From the NCBI GenBank assembly GCA_964599655.1, contig CAZRGV010000070.1, positions 1 to 31,170 on the forward strand: a stretch of DNA of 31,170 nucleotides. The letters are read 5' to 3'. The notes beneath the pieces are model-generated. The model made no database searches. It was not told where the DNA came from and saw nothing but the letters and a program-made list of their open reading frames with translations. Both the position numbers and the translations under genes were made by a program. Source of the stretch: CAZRGV01 sp964599655. Lineage in GTDB: Bacteria; Planctomycetota; Planctomycetia; Isosphaerales; Isosphaeraceae. Shown here in pieces: positions 15,254 to 24,244 of this stretch (position 1 is its first letter; every line of letters starts with the position of its first letter).

Positions 15254-16759
15254 ATGAATCGCACTCTGAGGTTTCTGCTTGGGGTCATGGTTTCGCTCTC
15301 GGCGTCGCGCGGTGTCGCGGACGATCGGGAGGCGGAAGACGCCCTGCGTCGCGCGGCGGAGTTCTTCCGGTCGAAGGTCGCCTCGGAGGGTGGTTACGTC
15401 TGGCGTTACAGCAGCGATCTGAAGCACCGGCAAGGGGAAGGAGTCGCGGGGCCTCGAACGATCTGGATTCAGCCGCCGGGGACGCCGACGGTTGGCGAGG
15501 CGTTCCTCGACGCGTTTGACGCCACGGGAGATCGGTATTATCTCGACGCCGCGCGCGAGGTCGGCGGCGCCCTGGTGAACGGACAGCTCCAGTCGGGCGG
15601 CTGGTATTACCGCGTCGAGTTCGATCCGGCCAGACGACCCGAATTCCGCTACCGAGTCGATCCCGCGTCCTCGAAGCGACCGACGAAGAAAGGGCCCAAC
15701 GACGACGCCATCGGCGGCTGGGACGTCTGGAAGGCGCATCGGAACAAGGACAACCTCACGATGGTGGACGACGATACGACGCCGTCGGCCGCGCGGTTCC
15801 TGATCCGACTGGACAAGGCGCTCGAATTCCAGGACGCAACGATTCACGAGGCCGTGACCTATGCCCTGGAGTCTCTCTTGAAGGCGCAGCATCCGATCGG
15901 CGCGTGGTCCCACAACTACGACCGGTTTCCGCCCCGCCGTCCCGACCCGGGCCATTACCCGATTCGCGACGCCTCGTATCCGGAATCGTGGCCGAGAACC
16001 TGGCCGAATGCCTGGAACGGCTGCTATTCGATCAATGATCGCATCACGTTGAACGTGATCCGGACGATGCTTCTGGCGTGGGAGACCTATGGAGACGACC
16101 GTTACAAGGCCTCGGCGGAGCAGGGGGGGGAATTCCTGATCCGGGCCCAGCTTCCCGACCCGCAACCAGCCTGGGCGCAGCAGTACGACCGCCAGATGCA
16201 ACCGGTCTGGGAACGCAAGTTCGAGCCGCCCGCCATCACGGGGTTTGAGTCGCAGGACGTGCTCAAGACGCTGCTTTTGCTCTACCGCAAGACGGGCGGC
16301 AAGAGATACCTCGCGCCGATCCCCCGGGCAGTCGCCTATCTGAAGCGAAGCCGATTGCCCGACGGCCGGCTCGCCCGCTTCTACGAGCTGAAGACCAACC
16401 GCCCGCTCTACTTCACCCGATCGTACGAGCTGACCTACGACGGTGACGGGGTGCCAGCGCATTACGGGTTTGTCTTCGACTCTCGACTCGACGAGATCGA
16501 AGCCGAATACCAACGACTCAAGGAGGAAGTTCCCGTTGCCTCCAGGAACGACGATTCACCCCATCGGACACCCGAACTGACGGCCAGGGTCCAAGCGATC
16601 ATCGCCGGGCAGGATTCCCGAGGTGCGTGGACCGAACCGGGCTTCGTGCGCGATCAGGACGGCCGCAAGATCACGCCCGAAGATGGCATCATCCAGTCGG
16701 CCACGTTCGCCGAGAACCTGCGGACCTTGAGTACCTATCTGAAAGCCAGAAAGCCGTAA
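15254..16759 (+). CDS. Secreted pectate lyase-like protein (PL10-type alpha/alpha toroid)
   Basis: A 501-residue protein with a signal peptide (~1-22: LRFLLGVMVSLSASRGVADD). The remainder has repeated helical segments of an alpha/alpha toroid, with GGWYYRV, DDDTTPSAARFLIRLD, AWNGCYSINDRITLNVIRTM and PAWAQQYDRQMQPVWERKFE followed by PPAI. The PAWAQQYD-W-KFEPPAI block resembles PL10 pectate lyases (PelA), which cleave polygalacturonate by beta-elimination. Many planctomycete homologues are annotated this way without biochemical proof. It would act in the periplasm or outside the cell on plant- or algal-type polysaccharide. It is not tightly linked to its neighbours. Confidence 0.65.
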   Translation: MNRTLRFLLGVMVSLSASRGVADDREAEDALRRAAEFFRSKVASEGGYVWRYSSDLKHRQGEGVAGPRTIWIQPPGTPTVGEAFLDAFDATGDRYYLDAAREVGGALVNGQLQSGGWYYRVEFDPARRPEFRYRVDPASSKRPTKKGPNDDAIGGWDVWKAHRNKDNLTMVDDDTTPSAARFLIRLDKALEFQDATIHEAVTYALESLLKAQHPIGAWSHNYDRFPPRRPDPGHYPIRDASYPESWPRTWPNAWNGCYSINDRITLNVIRTMLLAWETYGDDRYKASAEQGGEFLIRAQLPDPQPAWAQQYDRQMQPVWERKFEPPAITGFESQDVLKTLLLLYRKTGGKRYLAPIPRAVAYLKRSRLPDGRLARFYELKTNRPLYFTRSYELTYDGDGVPAHYGFVFDSRLDEIEAEYQRLKEEVPVASRNDDSPHRTPELTARVQAIIAGQDSRGAWTEPGFVRDQDGRKITPEDGIIQSATFAENLRTLSTYLKARKP

Positions 16760-16937
16760 GGGGATGAGCGTTCTCGGCTTGCGCGCGGGAGGCGACGACC
16801 CGAAGGACGTGGGCGTTCCGGCTGGTCGGGCGACTGGACCTTCCCGGTGGTCGCGGTTCCGACCTTGCGGCGAGGGGGGGGGCGGATAGAATGGGGACGG
16901 CTCGCATGCTCGGCCGGGTAGCCCTGGGGTGATCGTC

Positions 16938-18140
16938 GTGCGCATTGCTTACTTCGACTGTTTTTGCGGGATCTCCGGAGACATGACGCTGGGCGCCCTG
17001 GTCGACGCCGGGGTGGATCCGGAGGCGATCCGACAGGCCATTGCCCGTCTCGGGCTCAATGCCGAGCTGACCTTCGAAACGGTTCGCCGCGGAGGCTTTC
17101 GCGCGACGTACGCGAAGGTGAACGCGCCCCCCGAACACGCGCACCGGCACCTGCACCACATCGAGGCCATGATCGACAAGGCGGGGCTCACGCCTCGTCA
17201 GAACGAGCTGGCCAAGCGCATTTTCCTCAAGCTGGGAGAGGCGGAGGCCCGGGCGCATGGCAGCGACCTGAGCAAGGTGCATTTTCATGAGGTCGGCGCG
17301 GTCGATTCGATCGTCGACATCGTCGGCGCGGCGGTCGGGCTCGAGCTGCTCGGGGTCGACCGGATCGAGGCCAGCCCGGTTCCACCGGGCCGTGGTTCGG
17401 TGAAGGCCGCGCACGGGCGGATGCCCTTGCCGGCTCCCGGGACGGCCGAGCTGCTCAAGGGGATTCCCCTGGCCGAATCGACGGCCGACATGGAGCAGAC
17501 GACCCCCACCGGCGCGGCCATCCTGGCCACCGTGGCCGAGTCGTTCGGGCCCTTGCCCGCGATGACGATCGAGCAGATCGGCCTGGGCGCCGGGACCGCC
17601 GACCCGCCCGGCGTCGCCAACATCGTCCGCCTGTTCGTCGGCAAGGCCGCCACGCCCGTCGGCGGCGACCGTGTCTGGGTGCTCGAAACCAACCTCGACG
17701 ACCTGCCCGGCGAGGTGGTCGGCTTCGCCACCCGGCAGCTTCTCGACGCCGGAGCGCTCGACGCCTTCGTCACGCCGATCCTGATGAAGAAGAACCGGCC
17801 TGGCGTGATGATCACCGTCCTCTGCGACGAGCCGGCCATTCCCAAAATGGAAGAGATTCTCTTCCGCGAGACCACGACGCTGGGTGTGCGACGCTATCCG
17901 GTCAGCCGGCACAAGCTTCATCGCAAACCGGCCAAGGTCGAAACCCGGTTCGGCCCCGTCCAGGGAAAACTTGGCTGGCTCGATGGCCGTCCGCCGCAGT
18001 TCAGTCCGGAATACGACGACTGCGCACGAGTAGCCACCTCGCGGAACGTGCCGTTGCGCGAGGTTTATCAGGCCGCGCAGATGGCCTTCGCCGAGGGAAA
18101 ACAGATCGAAGAACCCGCCACCGCGCCAGGGCCTCACTGA
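16938..18140 (+). CDS. larC: Nickel-pincer cofactor biosynthesis protein LarC
   Basis: A 400-residue LarC. The N-terminus (RIAYFDCFCGISGDMTLGAL), HHIEAMI, KVHFHEVGAVDSIVDIVGA, ASPVPPGRGSVKAAHGRMPL and PTGAAILA, then LETNLDDLPGEV in the second half, are diagnostic. LarC is the CTP-dependent nickel insertase that completes the nickel-pincer nucleotide cofactor of lactate racemase and related epimerases. Here it is one continuous frame, unlike Lactobacillus larC1/larC2. The GTG at 16938 (VRIAYFD) is favoured over the GTG at 16929. No larA, larB or larE is in the window. The next gene's upstream ATG overlaps its stop (TGATG), which suggests cotranscription with the downstream membrane-protein and glycosyltransferase genes. 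Confidence 0.92.
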   Translation: MRIAYFDCFCGISGDMTLGALVDAGVDPEAIRQAIARLGLNAELTFETVRRGGFRATYAKVNAPPEHAHRHLHHIEAMIDKAGLTPRQNELAKRIFLKLGEAEARAHGSDLSKVHFHEVGAVDSIVDIVGAAVGLELLGVDRIEASPVPPGRGSVKAAHGRMPLPAPGTAELLKGIPLAESTADMEQTTPTGAAILATVAESFGPLPAMTIEQIGLGAGTADPPGVANIVRLFVGKAATPVGGDRVWVLETNLDDLPGEVVGFATRQLLDAGALDAFVTPILMKKNRPGVMITVLCDEPAIPKMEEILFRETTTLGVRRYPVSRHKLHRKPAKVETRFGPVQGKLGWLDGRPPQFSPEYDDCARVATSRNVPLREVYQAAQMAFAEGKQIEEPATAPGPH

Positions 18141-18211
18141 TGCCGCAGGAGGCTCAGGCCAAGATCGCAGCACGACGGTCGAATGGTCGAGTCCAAGGAG
18201 GGAATTCCGAC

Positions 18212-18706
18212 GTGTCCCCCGCAATGGAGATGGCCCTGATCGTGACCCTGACCGGACTGCTGGCCGTCGTTTCGGCCGTGGCCGGCGCGCTCTGGTGGCG
18301 GGTCCGGTCGATCCCCCGATCCGATCCGGTGGATCGATCCCTCGAACGGATCGAACGCCTGCTCGAACGGCTCGAGGGGCAGACGGTACCGATGCCGGAA
18401 CGTCGGGCCCAAGCCGATTCCAGCCCCTGCGGACCTCGCACGTTCCGACGCGCGGACCTGGCCGAACCAACGGCCGTGACGGGTCCGACCCTGATCACGG
18501 TGCCCGACCTGGCCTCACCGCCGAGCGAAGCCTCGCAGGCAGCCGCCGAGCTGGGTGAGCGGTTCGGGGCCATCTGGGCGCTGGCCGACTCGGGGGCTTC
18601 GCCCGATTCGATCGCGAGGGCGACTGGCCATCCGATCGGACAGGTCGAGCTGATCCTCGGTCTTCGTCGCCAGCTTGCCAGCGCCGTGGGCGAGGCCCGC
18701 CCATGA
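18212..18706 (+). CDS. Single-span membrane protein with coiled coil, unknown function
   Basis: Translation from the GTG at 18212 gives 164 residues. It is preferred to the ATG at 18140 because AAGGAGGG (18195-18202) lies 9 bases ahead. A membrane segment occupies ~7-30 (ALIVTLTGLLAVVSAVAGAL), then a short coiled coil (SLERIERLLERLEGQ), a low-complexity linker, and a C-terminal helical part. In the last part, GASPDSIARATGHPIGQVEL looks like a helix-turn-helix or small helical-bundle segment. The family is not recognised. Its stop overlaps the next start (ATGA), placing it between LarC and the glycosyltransferase in a tight gene string. Confidence 0.65.
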   Translation: MSPAMEMALIVTLTGLLAVVSAVAGALWWRVRSIPRSDPVDRSLERIERLLERLEGQTVPMPERRAQADSSPCGPRTFRRADLAEPTAVTGPTLITVPDLASPPSEASQAAAELGERFGAIWALADSGASPDSIARATGHPIGQVELILGLRRQLASAVGEARP

Positions 18707-19206
18707 GCCGTCGCGACCTCGACACCCTGGAGCCAGCGGTCGTGGCCTGTCTCGATCGGACGCGGTCGGCGGTGTTGAACGTGATGGTTGTGGCCGCGGC
18801 GGGCATCGCCGTGTCCGGCCTGGTCCTCCGACGCCGCGACCGAGGCGCGCTTGCCTGGCCGCTCGACGACACGAGACGACTGGCGTACAGTTTGCTGCTG
18901 GTGATCGTGACGGCCAGTATCGCCCTGCGGCGAGGGCTGGGCCGGCGATCGGCCCTGAACGACCCGTCTCGCCGCTGTACCCGGTTCTTCCGGGCCCATG
19001 TCCTGGCCGTGACGGTCGGCGCCCTGGCCGTTCCGCTGGGACTCGCTCACGGGATCGCGGCCGAACCGAGCTTGCAGGCCGTCGCACCGTTCTGGGTCGC
19101 GGCGCTGGCGCTCGGAGCCCTCGCGTTTCCGAGAGCCCGCGAACTCGAAGACTTCGACGAACCGATGATTTCCGACGATCAACGCCCGAGCGAGGCCGGC
19201 TCATGA
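18703..19206 (+). CDS. Four-span membrane protein, unknown function
   Basis: A 167-residue protein with four hydrophobic segments (about 25-42, 60-77, 98-117, 124-142) and a charged C-terminal tail (RARELEDFDEPMISDDQRPS). No catalytic motif or known family was recognised. Both ends overlap neighbours by ATGA, so it is coupled to the coiled-coil membrane protein and to the glycosyltransferase. That context suggests a role at the membrane with the glycosyltransferase, but nothing in the sequence proves it. Confidence 0.7.
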   Translation: MSRRDLDTLEPAVVACLDRTRSAVLNVMVVAAAGIAVSGLVLRRRDRGALAWPLDDTRRLAYSLLLVIVTASIALRRGLGRRSALNDPSRRCTRFFRAHVLAVTVGALAVPLGLAHGIAAEPSLQAVAPFWVAALALGALAFPRARELEDFDEPMISDDQRPSEAGS

Positions 19207-20429
19207 CGCCCACGCAATCGCTCTTGCTGACGATTTACATCGCGATCGTCGCCGCGTGGCCGATCCGACACCTGGTGCTCACTTGGATCTTCCGCCGCTT
19301 CGACGTGCTAACCTTACGCTCGCCTCGGTTCGCCCAGCCGGATCCGCCGCTGGTCTCGGCGATCATCCCAGCCAAGGATGAGGAATCGACCCTGGCCGAC
19401 TGTCTGGCGTCGGTTTGCGCACAGTCGTATCCGAATCTCGAAATCCTCATCGTCGACGACCGGAGCACCGACGGCACGGCCGAGATCGCCAGACGTGTTG
19501 CCGCGAGCGACCCGAGGGTTCGCCTGATCTCGATTCACGACTTGCCAGCGGGTTGGACCGGTAAGAACCACGCCTTGCAGGTCGCCACGGCCGAGGCGCG
19601 CGGTGACTGGTTCTGGTTTCTCGACGCCGACACCCGACACGAACCGGACAGCCTGTCGATCGTGATGGAGTATGCCCGTTCGCAAGGGGCCGTTCTGGCC
19701 AGCCTCGTTCCCGAAATGCGGTGCGAGACGTTCTGGGAAAAGGTCGTTCAGCCCCTGGCCGGCATCGTTCTGATGCGGTCGTTCCCGCCGTTTCAGGTCA
19801 ACCGCGACACGTCTCGCCTGGCCTTCGCCAACGGCCAGTACATCGTCATCAAGCGTTCGGCCTACGAGGCGGCCGGAGGGCATGAGGCGGTGCGCGACCG
19901 CTTCGTCGAAGACATCTACATGGCCAAACGCGTCAAGGCGCTTGGCCTTCCGATCCGGGTCGCCATCGGCACCGAGATCAGCTCGACTCGCATGTACACA
20001 TCACTGCCTCAGCTTGTCCGGGGCTGGAGCCGCATTCTCTACGACGCGCTGGGCCGGAGCCCCTGGCCCATCGTGGGCAAGACGCTTGAACCGTTGATCT
20101 TCAGCCAGACCGGGGACCTGGCCCTGATTGCCGCTCCCATCATGCTGGCGATGGGTGTGACGGGACCGTTTCCAATCTGGCTCCTGATCCTCGGCCTGAT
20201 CCATCAGGTGTTGAAGGTTTCGGTTCTTTACCGGATGTACCGCATGTCGTGCCCTTCCACGGCCTGGTATGCCGGATGGTACTCGCTGGCGGGCCTGATC
20301 AGCGACTGGATTTTTCTCAAGGCCATCGGCATGTGCCTGACCGGCCGGGTTACGTGGCGAGGGACGGTCTACGGGCCGAGCGAGGCGGCCGTCGCGGAGC
20401 CGGCCACGTCGGTCGATCTCAAAGTCTGA
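19203..20429 (+). CDS. Membrane-bound GT2 glycosyltransferase (CrtQ/HpnB-like)
   Basis: A 408-residue family-2 glycosyltransferase. An N-terminal membrane helix (8-29) is followed by the GT-A domain: VSAIIPAKDEESTLADCL, VDDRSTDGTAEIA (84-96), GWTGKNHAL, and the DxD in FLDADTRHEPDS (D141, D143). FVEDIYMAKRV holds the acceptor-side ED, and QLVRGWSRI stands in place of QxxRW. Two or three C-terminal membrane helices end the protein. The set most resembles CrtQ/HpnB-like enzymes, which glycosylate carotenoid acids or act in hopanoid clusters. An aldehyde dehydrogenase follows 36 bases later, as in C30 carotenoid pathways where the aldehyde is oxidised before glycosylation. The acceptor is inferred. 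Confidence 0.85.
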   Translation: MTPTQSLLLTIYIAIVAAWPIRHLVLTWIFRRFDVLTLRSPRFAQPDPPLVSAIIPAKDEESTLADCLASVCAQSYPNLEILIVDDRSTDGTAEIARRVAASDPRVRLISIHDLPAGWTGKNHALQVATAEARGDWFWFLDADTRHEPDSLSIVMEYARSQGAVLASLVPEMRCETFWEKVVQPLAGIVLMRSFPPFQVNRDTSRLAFANGQYIVIKRSAYEAAGGHEAVRDRFVEDIYMAKRVKALGLPIRVAIGTEISSTRMYTSLPQLVRGWSRILYDALGRSPWPIVGKTLEPLIFSQTGDLALIAAPIMLAMGVTGPFPIWLLILGLIHQVLKVSVLYRMYRMSCPSTAWYAGWYSLAGLISDWIFLKAIGMCLTGRVTWRGTVYGPSEAAVAEPATSVDLKV

Positions 20430-20465
20430 GGATCTGCTCGCACAACACCTTGAGAATGGCTTGGC

Positions 20466-21959
20466 ATGTCGACGACCGTTTCCGACACGCTCATCGCCTG
20501 GAATCCGGCCACGGGGGCCGAGCGTGGCCGTGTCGCCGTGACACCGCCCGAAGCGCTGCCGGCCCTTGTGGCCAGGGCGAGGCAGGCCCAGGCTCGATGG
20601 GGGGCCATCTCGTGGAACGAGCGTCGCGAACGGCTGCGAACCTGGTGGTCCGTTCTCGCCCGGGATGCGGACGGCTGGGCCGAGGCCATTCGCGACGAGA
20701 TCGGCAAACCGACCGAGGAGGCGATGATCGAGGTCGTCTCCACGCTGGACGCCCTGCGATGGAACGTCCGGCACGGAGGAGCCGCCCTGGCCGACCAACG
20801 CCTTGGTGCCGGGTGGCAGCGATGGCTTCTGATCCCTTCGGCCCGGCTCCGATGGCGGCCGTTCGGCGTGATCGGCATCATCGGAACATGGAATTACCCT
20901 CTGTTTTTGAACGCGCCACCAATCGCCCAGGCACTGGCGGCGGGTAACGCGGTTGTCTGGAAGCCATCGGAGCTGTCACCTCTGACGGGTCAGAGGCTCC
21001 AGCGCAGCCTCGAGGAGGCCGGGCTGCCCGATGGCCTGGTGGCCACCGTGTTCGGGGCGGCCGAGGTCGGCCAGGCCCTCGTCGATTCCGAGATCGACAA
21101 GGGGATGTTCACCGGTGGCGTTGCCAATGGCCGTCGCGTGCTCGGAGCCCTGGCGAGCCGAGGGATTCCGGCCGTGGCCGAGCTCTCGGGTTTCGACCCG
21201 GCGATTATCCTGCCGGACGCGCCTCGCGATGCGACGCTACGGGGGTTGGCGTGGTCGGCGTTCGTGGCGGCGGGACAAACCTGCGTGGCGGTGAAGCGAG
21301 TCATCGTTGTCGGCGACCCGACCGAATGGGCCGAAGGCCTGGCCGAAAAGGCCCGCGCGCTTCGAATCGGCAATCCGGCCACGAGCGGAGTGGATGTCGG
21401 ACCCTTGATCTCAGAGGCGGCCCGCGAGCGGTTCCACCAGACGATTCAAGAGGCCGTCGCCGCCGGGGCTCGCCTGATCGCTGGCGGCGAGCCCGAGCCG
21501 GGCCCTGGCTGGTTCTATCGGCCGACCGTATTACGGGCCGGCCGTCCCGAGCCCGAGGCGAAACTGGCGGGCGTCTTCGGACCGGTGGTGCTGGTGCGAG
21601 GCGTGTCCGACATCGAGGCGGCCGTGGCCGCGGCCAATGCCAGTCCGTTCGGCCTGGCCGCGAGTGTCTGGGGCAAGGACCGATCCGCCGCCCTCGCCGT
21701 CGCTAACCGCCTTGAAGCTGGCATGGTGGCGATCAACGAGGCCGTGGCTCCCACGGCGCACGCCGCGGCCCCGTTCGGTGGAGTGAAGGCGAGCGGCTTC
21801 GGGCGAACCCACGGCGCTCTCGGGCTCCGCGAGTTCGCCCAACCGCAGGTCGTTCACACGAAACGCTCCGGCGGGTTCCGCCCGAACCTATTCCCCTACT
21901 CGGGCCGCTTGCTTCGACTTCTCCGCATCTATCGCGGGCTGTTTCACCCTCGAGGTTGA
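20466..21959 (+). CDS. Aldehyde dehydrogenase (NAD(P)-dependent)
   Basis: A 497-residue aldehyde dehydrogenase with all core residues: N143 (GTWNYP), K166 (VVWKPSEL), E239 (VAELSGFDP), nucleophile C273 (AGQTCVAVKR), and the C-terminal PFGGVKASGFGRTHG. The E-L-S-G-F variant replaces the usual ELGGK. The hydrophobic, basic tail (LRLLRIYRGLFHP) could touch the membrane, as in fatty-aldehyde and apocarotenoid-aldehyde (AldH/CrtNc-like) enzymes. It follows a CrtQ-like glycosyltransferase, so oxidation of a carotenoid aldehyde is a fair guess. Its last 72 bases overlap the 3' end of the convergent ceramidase-like gene. Confidence 0.88.
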   Translation: MSTTVSDTLIAWNPATGAERGRVAVTPPEALPALVARARQAQARWGAISWNERRERLRTWWSVLARDADGWAEAIRDEIGKPTEEAMIEVVSTLDALRWNVRHGGAALADQRLGAGWQRWLLIPSARLRWRPFGVIGIIGTWNYPLFLNAPPIAQALAAGNAVVWKPSELSPLTGQRLQRSLEEAGLPDGLVATVFGAAEVGQALVDSEIDKGMFTGGVANGRRVLGALASRGIPAVAELSGFDPAIILPDAPRDATLRGLAWSAFVAAGQTCVAVKRVIVVGDPTEWAEGLAEKARALRIGNPATSGVDVGPLISEAARERFHQTIQEAVAAGARLIAGGEPEPGPGWFYRPTVLRAGRPEPEAKLAGVFGPVVLVRGVSDIEAAVAAANASPFGLAASVWGKDRSAALAVANRLEAGMVAINEAVAPTAHAAAPFGGVKASGFGRTHGALGLREFAQPQVVHTKRSGGFRPNLFPYSGRLLRLLRIYRGLFHPRG

Positions 21960-24119
21960 AGCCGACAGGGCTTCCGGTCGCGACGCTCGATAGTGCGCGG
22001 CGACCTCGCTCGGCTTCAAGGCCCGATCGTACAGGGCCACCTCGTCGATCTTCCCTTCGAAGTTCGCGTAGCCATCGCTTCGGCCTCCCAGGAATAGATC
22101 GATGGATTTCGAAGGCACTGTGCTCTTCAAGGCCCCGACGATCTCGGGCTCGGTCTTGCCGTCGAGGTAAACGGCAATCCGCTCGCCGTCTCGCGCGAAG
22201 ACCACGTGATGCCAGGTCCTGGGGGCAATCTCGGTCGATCCGTGGAGCAGCTCCTTGGCCGTGTTGCCGTTGTAGACGAAGAGCCGACCTGACGCATCGT
22301 GCGTGCCGCCGATGCCGAAATGGTCGCCAGGCGCGTCGGGGTCACCGTCGGGACCTCGGGAGACGACGTAGCCGGTCACGGGCCGGACGTCGTTCGGCAG
22401 TCCGTTCCAGAACCAGAGCTCGACGGTGTAGGTGGTGCCCGGCGAGGGCGACTCGGCCTTCAATCGACCACCGGCGAAGTGCGCCGCACGGTTGAGAACC
22501 CCTTCACCAGAGAATGCCGGCGAGGGCGGACCGTCGAGTCCGAGCGCAATCCCCGGGTGGAAATCGATCGCTCGACCGTTCCCGGACGCATCCTGGGCTT
22601 TCGAGGCGATGAGATCTCCGAGCCGCCAGTACGCCCAGGGGTTCGAAGCCAGAACCGCCTTCGGGTACGGGCCGCTCGGATCGTTGAGCGAACGCCTGGA
22701 CCGACTGGAAACCTTTTCGAGAAGTGTCAGCACGGTCTCGACGATTTTCGGCTCGGCCTGGACCTCGAGCGCCGCGGTTCGAGCGGGCCACGTCGTGTAG
22801 CCGCCAAGGGCGTGTTGCTCGGGTGGCGGGATGTACCCCTCGGAACCGTTGGCCAGCTCGATCGTGAACGTTGTTGCCAGTGGGCTCATCCCTTTGATTT
22901 TCAAGCCGGTGATGGCATACACCTCGTCCGGAATTGCCGCGATGCCAAGGTCGCCCACGCAAATTGCCTGGAGCTTCAGCTCGCGTTCCGGATGCTCATG
23001 GAGCTCGATCGCCTCCTTGGCGTAAACCTCGGGGATCTGGCGAGGAACGCGGTCTCCCATCGCGGCCACGATGGGCCGAGCCCAGGCGAGTCTCGCCTCG
23101 TCCGGCACACGTCGGCGAAGCGTCAAGGTCGTCTCGGCCATGGCCAGGGGAACCCACTTGTGATAGTCGATCGCCTTGTAGGCCTCAAAGGCTCGACGAG
23201 CCACGGCGTCGGCATATTCATCGATTGAGATTTTTTTCTGCGGCTGACTATAGTCCATCCAGTGCTGGTCGCCGCTGGTTCCCTGCGACATCATCGCGAC
23301 GAACGGAGACTCGGCCTTCGCCTCGCCCACGAGCTCGGCCATCCGCGCGGCAAACCGACCGTAGTAATCGGCCGAGACCGGCGAGGCGCCGAAGTAGTGC
23401 ATCGAGTAGTTCGCCAGCAACGCGATCGGCCGGCCCTCGGGCGACCGCACCGCCACGACGGACAGCCCAGGATCGACCGGACCGGACGGACCGATCACGT
23501 CGGGATTGACGTAACCGGGGTGCATGTTGGCTCGAACGGTCGGCTGGCCGAAGGGGTCATTGAGCAGTTTATCGGGCCGTCGAATCCAGCGCCGGCAGTG
23601 CGTGTGGTCGAAGTCATCCACCACCCCCCAGCCGATCTCCGCGGGGGCGAGATTCCGGGCCGCTTGCTCGATCGCCTCGGCAATCTTCCCCGGCAGGAAT
23701 TCCACGTAGTCGGGGTCGGGCGGGGTGCCGAGCGCTCCCATGGCCGAAGGGGCGGAATGGGTATGCGTCGCCGAGATCAGCATGTGATCGGTCGGGATCC
23801 CCGTGGCCTCATGTGCCTTCGCCTTGGCCCGGTCAAGCAAGTCCCGGGGCATCATGCAGCTATCGACGACCACGATCGCCAGGCGCGTGGTGCCGTCGTC
23901 GAGTACCAGTCCGCGCGCGTGCAGCCGGTCCTGAACGGCCTTGGCCGTGTTCTGGAGGAACCCGCCGTTGACAATGCAAGGGAGCGTGACCGGCGAGACA
24001 TCGATGGCCGAGGCCCCCGCGCGGAATACCTTCGCGCGAGGAACGTCGTCCCCTCGGCTCCCGGCTCCGAGGATGAGAACGCCAAGAAGGAACATCATGA
24101 CCGGCAGGCTGGGTCGCAT
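21888..24119 (-). CDS. Neutral ceramidase-like protein with C-terminal LamG domain
   Basis: A 743-residue secreted protein. A signal peptide covers ~1-24 (VMMFLLGVLILGAGSRGDD). Residues ~30-460 resemble neutral/alkaline non-lysosomal ceramidase: the AGASAIDVSP opening, VVVDSCMM, LISATHTHSAPS, LANYSMHYFGASPVSADYYG, and MMSQGTSGDQHW, near where the ceramidase serine lies. Residues ~510-715 are a concanavalin-like LamG domain (AYWRLGD, YTVELWFWNG, WHHVVFARDGERIAVYLDGK, GKIDEVALYDRALKPSEV). Ceramidases cleave the amide of ceramide; planctomycete members with LamG are common and their substrate is unproven. GGAG about 9 bases before the ATG at 24119 supports this start. The 3' end overlaps the aldehyde dehydrogenase gene. 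Confidence 0.8.
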   Translation of the reverse strand: MRPSLPVMMFLLGVLILGAGSRGDDVPRAKVFRAGASAIDVSPVTLPCIVNGGFLQNTAKAVQDRLHARGLVLDDGTTRLAIVVVDSCMMPRDLLDRAKAKAHEATGIPTDHMLISATHTHSAPSAMGALGTPPDPDYVEFLPGKIAEAIEQAARNLAPAEIGWGVVDDFDHTHCRRWIRRPDKLLNDPFGQPTVRANMHPGYVNPDVIGPSGPVDPGLSVVAVRSPEGRPIALLANYSMHYFGASPVSADYYGRFAARMAELVGEAKAESPFVAMMSQGTSGDQHWMDYSQPQKKISIDEYADAVARRAFEAYKAIDYHKWVPLAMAETTLTLRRRVPDEARLAWARPIVAAMGDRVPRQIPEVYAKEAIELHEHPERELKLQAICVGDLGIAAIPDEVYAITGLKIKGMSPLATTFTIELANGSEGYIPPPEQHALGGYTTWPARTAALEVQAEPKIVETVLTLLEKVSSRSRRSLNDPSGPYPKAVLASNPWAYWRLGDLIASKAQDASGNGRAIDFHPGIALGLDGPPSPAFSGEGVLNRAAHFAGGRLKAESPSPGTTYTVELWFWNGLPNDVRPVTGYVVSRGPDGDPDAPGDHFGIGGTHDASGRLFVYNGNTAKELLHGSTEIAPRTWHHVVFARDGERIAVYLDGKTEPEIVGALKSTVPSKSIDLFLGGRSDGYANFEGKIDEVALYDRALKPSEVAAHYRASRPEALSASTSRVKQPAIDAEKSKQAARVGE

Positions 24120-24244
24120 GGGTCGATTCTCCGCTCGCGGGATGGCTCGGACTCTCACGGACAAGGTGATGATTCGATGAAATTCACGCTTCTAAAAATA
24201 TGAGTTTTTGTCGCGATAAAGAGTACCACGACAACCGGAGTCGC

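Noticed and set aside
15128..16513. Minus-strand frame opposite the pectate-lyase-like gene
   Set aside because: No motifs, arginine-rich; the plus-strand frame has a signal peptide and family features.
16689..18470. Minus-strand frame of almost 600 codons opposite LarC
   Set aside because: Antisense to an unmistakable LarC; composition typical of a shadow frame.
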